A stretch of DNA of 64,000 bases, taken from contig CM082594.2 of NCBI GenBank assembly GCA_040954595.2, positions 3,782,001 through 3,846,000 on the forward strand, read 5' to 3'. The position numbers were made by a program, and so were the translations under genes. This stretch comes from Balanoglossus misakiensis (lineage: Eukaryota; Hemichordata). Positions 58,304 through 64,000 of this stretch are shown one piece after another; the first letter of the stretch is position 1; each line of letters begins with the position of its first letter. The notes under the pieces are model-generated. The model had not been told where the DNA came from. It worked only from the letters and a program-made list of their open reading frames with translations, and searched no databases.

Positions 58304-59763
58304 CTGAAGGACTCTGGGAAAATCACTCGACAGGCCATTTTCCGATCTCCACGAGATTCTGCGAGACCTCGCGTGGCTTGGCAGTTATATGGGAGGACAT
58401 TATCATGAAACACATGGCACCCCAGTTGGCCCGGCCGTCTTGTTAAACGGCATAATATTTCCAATTCTTCTTACACTGCACGCCTTCTAGTTTCATTCAA
58501 AGCTTCAGTTGTATTATTTGCCAACAACCTATCACGAAGGTAACTACCCAAGTCTCGCGAGATCTCCCGACGCAGTGCGCGGAAAATCAACTATTCGATC
58601 GAGTGAATGCGATATCAGCTGATTCATTTACATATGCGAGGGAAAGGTCATAAAGACCACAGTGACTTTCGTTTTCAAAGAAAACTACACGCAGATCACC
58701 AATTATTAGTGACGCCATTGTTAATTAACACGTGGTCAAGTATTCGCCTTGTCTCACAGCCTACTCACAAGGACGTTCGTTGCTGTTGTTTTAGTTTTTG
58801 TCGACGACTTCAGCGGGTTGCCTTCGCGACAATACTTTTTCAGACGTGAACTTTAAAATGCGTATTTACAACCGTAAAGCTTAGACTAGCTTTTTTATGA
58901 ATTTATTTCACTTTGAAATTATAAACTAGGGAACTGAATTCACGATTTTGTAGAAAATATACCAGATTTACTGAAATTGACGCAAGTGTTAGTTCTGCCG
59001 GAAAAGTACAGGCGCAACTCTTTATACATTGGTCTGAACTGTTTTATTCGACATGTTGCATGGCAAAGTGAATGTCTAGAGTACACGAATTTATGAATCA
59101 TTATCTATTGCAACAAGAAGGTCTCTATCCGTCTAGCGCCAGCCTGTCTGTGAAGCTACCCTGCGCAATATTTTATAATCTTCATTCATTCATTCATTCA
59201 TTCAGCCTGAGCGTACTAGCTCTTTATTTGTAATATGCCTGGGCACACCGAAACTTGCTGATTATTGAAAAAGTATTTATTTAAATCAGCAGACACACGA
59301 GTCGCGCTTTTAGACAATCGATATGGACCATTTAGGAAATATTTTACCAATTTTATTACGAAACTCAGCAACAACTTCAATTTTATTACTTCAAATAAAC
59401 AAAAAGTCATAGACGCTCACGATAAACATTCAACCACACAAACTTGTGCATTTCACAGCAGTACATATAAATACAGTATAAGAATTACATCCAGTATTGC
59501 GAATGGTATAGAAATATGTAAAGAAAGGGACTTTGAAAACAAAAGAAGTATATGAGGTAATGCTGAAAGGAAGTGACGTCACTGTACACAATACGATGAT
59601 TTGGTGATGTAAATATTGTAAACACGAATCTAATATGTGATGTAGGTTTTGTGTGTTAATGTTTGACTGCAATGTGTTTAAATGGACAAATTCTGTACAC
59701 ATTTGGAAACGGATGAAATCTAGCCTATCGCGTGAACATCAGCTCCCTTTAAAAAGTAGTTCA
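58304..59763. other. Convergent intergenic region, no gene
   Basis: Lies between the 3' ends of paralogue B (+) and the class C receptor (-). Shows a short CATT run near 59,183-59,204 and several AATAAA/TTTATT motifs between 59,222 and 59,399 that could serve either gene. Confidence 0.6.
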
Positions 59764-60797
59764 CTACACCAAAATCTCGCCTGATGCGAGAGGTTGACGT
59801 TCTTTCGAAGTCAGGTGGTTCGTCTCAGAACCCAGCGAGATTGACCTCTTTGTCGGGGTCAACTCAAGTGCTTTTGAGGTTATTTTCATAGAATGTTGCC
59901 TTGTGACTCGCTGTATGGCTTCCTTGGTGTTGAGCTCTCTCTTGCACAAGATGATGTAACATTTAGGTATAAAAATACTAATAAGCAAAGCCGCCCCGGA
60001 GATGATGTTGACCAAGCATCTGAAGAGCGCCCTCAATTTTCCGTAGGTGAGAATTGAGGAGGGGTAGTAGAAGGACCAGACGATGAAGTATAAAACCATG
60101 GCGAATGTTATGAATTTAGCTTCGTTGAAATTGTCCGGCAGTTTGCGTGACTTGAAAGCCAGAATCAAGCAGACTCCCGACACGAGCCACGTGTACATGC
60201 TGGTGGAGAGTGAGAAGCCTACGTTTGAAGATCTACAGTGGATGTACGTCACCGTCTTGGACAGGTCGTCGTTCCGTTCAACTCCAGGGGGCGCCATCAC
60301 GAGGAGAGCGACGACCAGGGCAATGTGAATGACGACCAAGAACATGAGAAGCAGAATCTGCAGCTGCAGTTTGGCAAATCGTCGTTCTTGCAGCGCAGAC
60401 GGCAGCTTTGAGCGGAAAATGGTCAGAAGTCGGTGCGTCTTGACGAGAATGAGCGAGACGGCGCTGGTGTGGAACACCCCTTGGACGATCTGCGCCTTGC
60501 ACTGAAACCTGTTCGGGTGGCCGACGAATGAGAGGCAGCTTAGGAAACACAGAGCCAGGAAGACCAGCATCATCATACAGAGCTCCCGATTGGCTGCCTT
60601 GACGATCGGCGTGTTGCGGTTCATGGCGAATATGAGCAACGTTATGCACGTGAGAATGGTGCCGATCATAGCCGAGCAGACGGAGATGATTCCACCGGTT
60701 TCTGTCCAGGAAAGATAATCCTGGATTTTCTCGTCGCAGTGGGTGTTGTTCTCGTTTGACCAAAATCCCCGAGGACATGTTATACAAACCGGCAGGT
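59764..60797 (-). CDS. Class C GPCR, seven-transmembrane exon
   Basis: 345 codons including the stop, starting DLPVCITCPRG after an AAATAG acceptor. All seven helices lie in one exon. The G-protein-coupling loop keeps the FKSRKLP motif. Confidence 0.94.
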
Positions 60798-63509
60798 CTA
60801 TTTGGAAACAAAGAGAAACGTGTGATATTTATTATGAAAAAGCAATAAATAAAACAATATACACAGACGAAGGGTACTGACGATTGAGCATGTTGCAATT
60901 TTTCCCTTTTTGTGGGAATATTTGTTTTGTCGAAAAATATCAGGTACTTTGACAGCATCATAATGTTACACATTGTTCAATATTCATACACCATCGAATT
61001 CAGTGCTTTTGCTAAACGGTCAACACACACGCGTTCTAAGGTGGCCTCGTTGAAAAACTAGTATCGAATTCCCGCAAAATAGAACCCTTGTACCTTGGCC
61101 ATGACATTCACCCAATATGCATAATTGGATGCTGAATGTACTACTAGTAAGTATGCAAGACGTCGTGTTTGTGCATAACAACATACTTGGCAGGGCTGAT
61201 TTTAAATGATATCGACCTTTGACCTTTGGTATTCAAGTAAATCCTCTGACCGAAATTTTTACGAACATCTGGTGCCGCGAAATCCACTGTGACAGATCTC
61301 ATTTCACCGTTCCACAAAATACGGTTACAGTATTTTGAAACAATTTTCCTTTGAATAAATCCTGGCGCCTATCTGATTGACCACAACAATGCATTCTCAT
61401 TCCATCGAAAATTAAGTAGTATATTAGCTGCTTTTTTAATAAACGCGCCATATTTTGCAAAATAAACATAAACGATAAAATCACGTTGAGGTACAGTTCA
61501 CGCCACCGCTCTATGCAAAATTGAGAGTGTGCAATGCGAAACATAATTTTATATCGAATATATATAATATAAAATAACGTCCCATTAATCTTAATTATGA
61601 CTCGAACATGAAACCAAATGCTCACTGTGTGTACCCCTCAAGCTGTAAACAATAATCATGGTGATTTTAATATCCAGTATCAGGTACACGCATTACAATA
61701 GTTCCATTGGAACGTAAATACGCGTTAAGTTTAGGTGCAAATATTATTCATGGAAGACTATTCTCCGCTGTAGTTATGGTCAATAAGCATCATAACTTCA
61801 AAAAGACACACTTTCAACTTATTTGACTCCATTGCACTATAAACTTTGTGGTGGGGGTTATTGTGCTTGCACGTCGAAGGAGAAAAAAACAGAACATCAG
61901 CAAAATTCGTTCTTCGTCGCATTTGCGTGAGGACAAACGCAGCTAGTTTCGTTTGAGAGGCATAATTTATCACGATGGGCCATTGTGTTGTCTGTTCTGT
62001 GTCACATGACATGACCTCCACTCTAAACCGTCTAGTCACGCGGATCTCGCAGGGTCTCGTGGAGCTCGAAAAATGGTCTATTACACAACTCTGTGGCCGG
62101 CCGGGGCAGAAACAAAAACGTGGATGGCTGACGGCCATACGGAAGAACGGATTTGCCCATTGTACTGGCCCATCCCGTGGGATGTGTAATTGTATTTAGC
62201 AGATGTGTAATTACACTCAGTTAAACTGATAGCTGATTGAATAAGTCTTTAATACCATTGCCTATTGAATTAGTTTGCCGTGTGATGTCATACCGCCCTC
62301 GGTGTAATTATCCATACGGCCCTATGTCTGGAAGCGTTGCGTGTGAATCTTACATATAACCATGCATGCGTCGTGAAATTCAGTGTGACAGAAATTAGTA
62401 CAGCGGATGTAATTCTGTAACTTATACTTGACTACAGTGTGCCCGAGTCAATCATAGATCATCAATTATCGATAAATAATACCAAAACAAAAACAGGCTT
62501 AAGTATAGTGAAACATTGTCGTACGTTAACACGCTATGGAGAATTAGAATACGCTTGAATAATTAAGAAACGCAGGTTTGAAAGTTGCATTAAGTATGCA
62601 TGACTTGTCCAGAGCTGTCACAATACGGCGTGTTGCTTATGCTTTGTATAATAACATTACTTATACATAACCTGCCACCAAGAAAATTATATCCATAAAG
62701 CACATGGATCGGTTACAGGCAACCAGGCATGGTAAATCTGTGAAGTTATGATTTATATCTCTCCAGTCCAGTATATCAGGAGTTGTTTTCTTTGTCCTGT
62801 CTACTCAAAGTTCCAGCCTTAGTTGTGGCATCCCTGTGCAATTTTCAAGACGTCATCTTATTGCATTCTTTCTGGCCCGACGTTACAAACATACAGCAAT
62901 GTTAAAAGCTGCGGCAACGATCGATGCAGTGATCACCTGTTGGTGACCTATCGATGCATCGCAAGTAAACACTAGACCTAATTTATTTTTGGGAGGAGGG
63001 AGAGGGTTCGCCACAAGTATTATTATCAATACACTCGTACATTTCATCCATTGGCACAATTTGTAAAACTGAGATGATGGTGAAAATACCATGAAAAGAT
63101 TATACTACTGATGGCTTTCCCTGTTCTTATCGTGTCTCCATACTAACAAAAACCTCTCTATAGTGGCCAGTCAAGGGACTTTCCTAAACTGGCCTTTATA
63201 GAGAGGTGACCTTTATATAGAGGTTAATTAACACACATGTGAATTGCACAGGGCCACTATATAGAGGTGACCGCTATGTAGGGGTAGCCACTAAGAGGGG
63301 TTTGACTTCATATTTATTCGTGTAAAGTTAACATGCATTTGTGTAACCTTCATTTCAGGGGGAGAATGTATTAAAGCCCCATTACCAGTCTGGTTTGTGA
63401 TTTCACCCTCAGCACAAGGTACGCACTGGTGGCAGCACTTGGGTTGACCTTTCAACACAGCCCTCCTTGTTCCCGGATGACATGGGATTGCGCACTGAGA
63501 CACCGGTAT
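59764..63509 (-). CDS. Class C GPCR, calcium-sensing-receptor/T1R/V2R-like (3' two exons; gene continues past the right edge)
   Basis: Minus-strand exons 63509-63386 and 60797-59764, joined in phase 1, about 385 residues. The first is the nine-cysteine (NCD3) domain: QCAIPCHPG, KCCHQCVPCAEGEI. The second finishes that domain (CITCPRGFWSNENNTHC) and encodes the whole seven-helix bundle and tail. Family marks: NTPIVKAANREL in the first loop, ILVKTHRLLTIF at helix 3, and FKSRKLPDNFNEAKFITFAM at the third intracellular loop and helix 6, nearly the CaSR/V2R consensus. A separate NCD3 exon followed by one large 7TM exon is the normal layout of this group. The venus-flytrap domain should lie beyond 64,000. 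Ligand (calcium, amino acid or odorant) and exact subfamily cannot be decided here. The cytoplasmic tail is short, about 60 residues. Confidence 0.93.
60798..63385 (-). other. Intron between the last two class C GPCR exons
   Basis: 2.6 kb, with GTAATG donor and AAATAG acceptor. Phase 1, restoring NQT-D-LPVC. Carries the CTCTATA/GAGAGGTGACC repeat at about 63,150-63,300 and nothing else recognisable. Confidence 0.85.
63150..63300. repeat. CTCTATA / TATAGAGAGGTGACC inverted repeat cluster
   Basis: Several copies in both orientations of CCTCTCTATAGTGGCCA-like and TATAGAGAGGTGACC sequences. Similar compact repeats occur near 47,083-47,181. Probably a short dispersed palindromic element. Confidence 0.6.
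63386..63509 (-). CDS. Class C GPCR, nine-cysteine domain exon
   Basis: IPVSQCAIPCHPGTRRAVLK, then GQPKCCHQCVPCAEGEITNQ. 124 nt, phase 0 in and phase 1 out. Confidence 0.92.
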
Positions 63510-63677
63510 CTGTACAGAAAAAAAAATTGCAGTATATAAATTGTAGGCTTGTATTTTACATGCAGTAGCTAGCGTCAAGTGTTGTTGCATACAAATGAGA
63601 TGAAATCCTCCAAAGAAAATACTCGTTTGCATTCCGACTGTGCGTCATTGTCATAGTTCACAGAAATCCTACTAATT

Positions 63678-63727
<50 letters not shown>

Positions 63728-64000
63728 CAGTAAAATGTGGCTGTACGTGTTGCGTTAACTTTACTATTAATAAAGACGGATTTTCAGAAAATCCAAAGAT
63801 TGAGAGGGGTCACATTTTATCCACACGCACAGACACCTGATTGAATTGATAACACCCCGCAATCATATTTCGGGATTTTAGACGTTCATTTTTCGTAAAA
63901 TTCAATTCGACGCAGACATTCCTTGCATGTGACATTAAATCCTTTCGGTTGCGAACAAATCATCAAGATGGTTTGTACAAATGAGAACGATAAAGTACAG
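63510..64000. other. Upstream intron of the class C GPCR, with GA microsatellite
   Basis: No further receptor exon is visible to the right edge. Contains the GA dinucleotide run at 63,681-63,724. Confidence 0.7.
63681..63724 (+). repeat. GA dinucleotide microsatellite (22 units)
   Basis: Uninterrupted GA run of 44 bases. Confidence 0.97.

Noticed and set aside
60278-60973. 231-codon minus-strand open frame
   Set aside because: A shifted frame over the 7TM exon of the class C GPCR; composition (His/Arg/Ser-rich) is that of a frame shadow.

Overview
The window is genomic DNA from an animal, most likely a marine invertebrate. It is AT-rich and made of intron-split genes with GT..AG junctions, long introns, many short non-autonomous transposons and microsatellites. 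No bacterial operons, rRNA or tRNA genes were recognised. The gene families (natriuretic-peptide-type receptor guanylyl cyclase, calcium-sensing-receptor-like class C GPCR, WW-ligand six-cysteine membrane protein) are metazoan. The species cannot be fixed from sequence alone; a hemichordate, other invertebrate deuterostome or lophotrochozoan is a guess.

Layout. (1) 1-3.8 kb: 5' flank with no supported gene. (2) 3,844-31,264 (+): a complete 21-exon receptor guanylyl cyclase. All intron phases join without a frame break to give 1,065 residues: signal peptide, ligand-binding ectodomain, one membrane span, kinase-homology domain, coiled coil and cyclase. Intron 1 is 12.6 kb. (3) 31.3-36.6 kb: intergenic and repeat-rich. 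(4) 36,577-37,720 (-): the last two exons of a WBP1/VOPP1-like six-cysteine single-pass protein with three PPxY motifs; its signal-peptide exon was not found. (5) 37.7-43.5 kb: intergenic or intronic, with a 0.3 kb CATA microsatellite and old dispersed repeats. (6) 43,520-50,787 (-): a complete 13-exon extended short-chain dehydrogenase (370 aa) lacking the usual catalytic tyrosine. (7) 52,691-54,728 and 56,080-58,303 (+): two tandem paralogues, each with three exons, encoding small six-cysteine single-pass proteins that end in a YQ[S/T]V sorting-like motif. (8) 59,764-63,509 (-): the last two exons of a CaSR-like class C GPCR whose 5' part lies beyond the right edge.

How the genes may relate. 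The receptor cyclase should convert a peptide signal to cGMP at the plasma membrane, and the GPCR senses an unknown extracellular ligand. The three six-cysteine membrane proteins share the cysteine pattern C..C..CC..CC and a phase-2 intron just before the membrane span. The tandem pair also carries perfect GTCACGTGAC (CLEAR-type E-box) sites, one 142 bp upstream of a start codon and one in an intron. Together with the terminal YxxPhi motif, this suggests an endolysosomal membrane protein family. The transposon content includes two hairpin or TIR families bounded by TTAA, a TA-flanked MITE, and a 100-bp palindrome with 11-bp flanking direct repeats.
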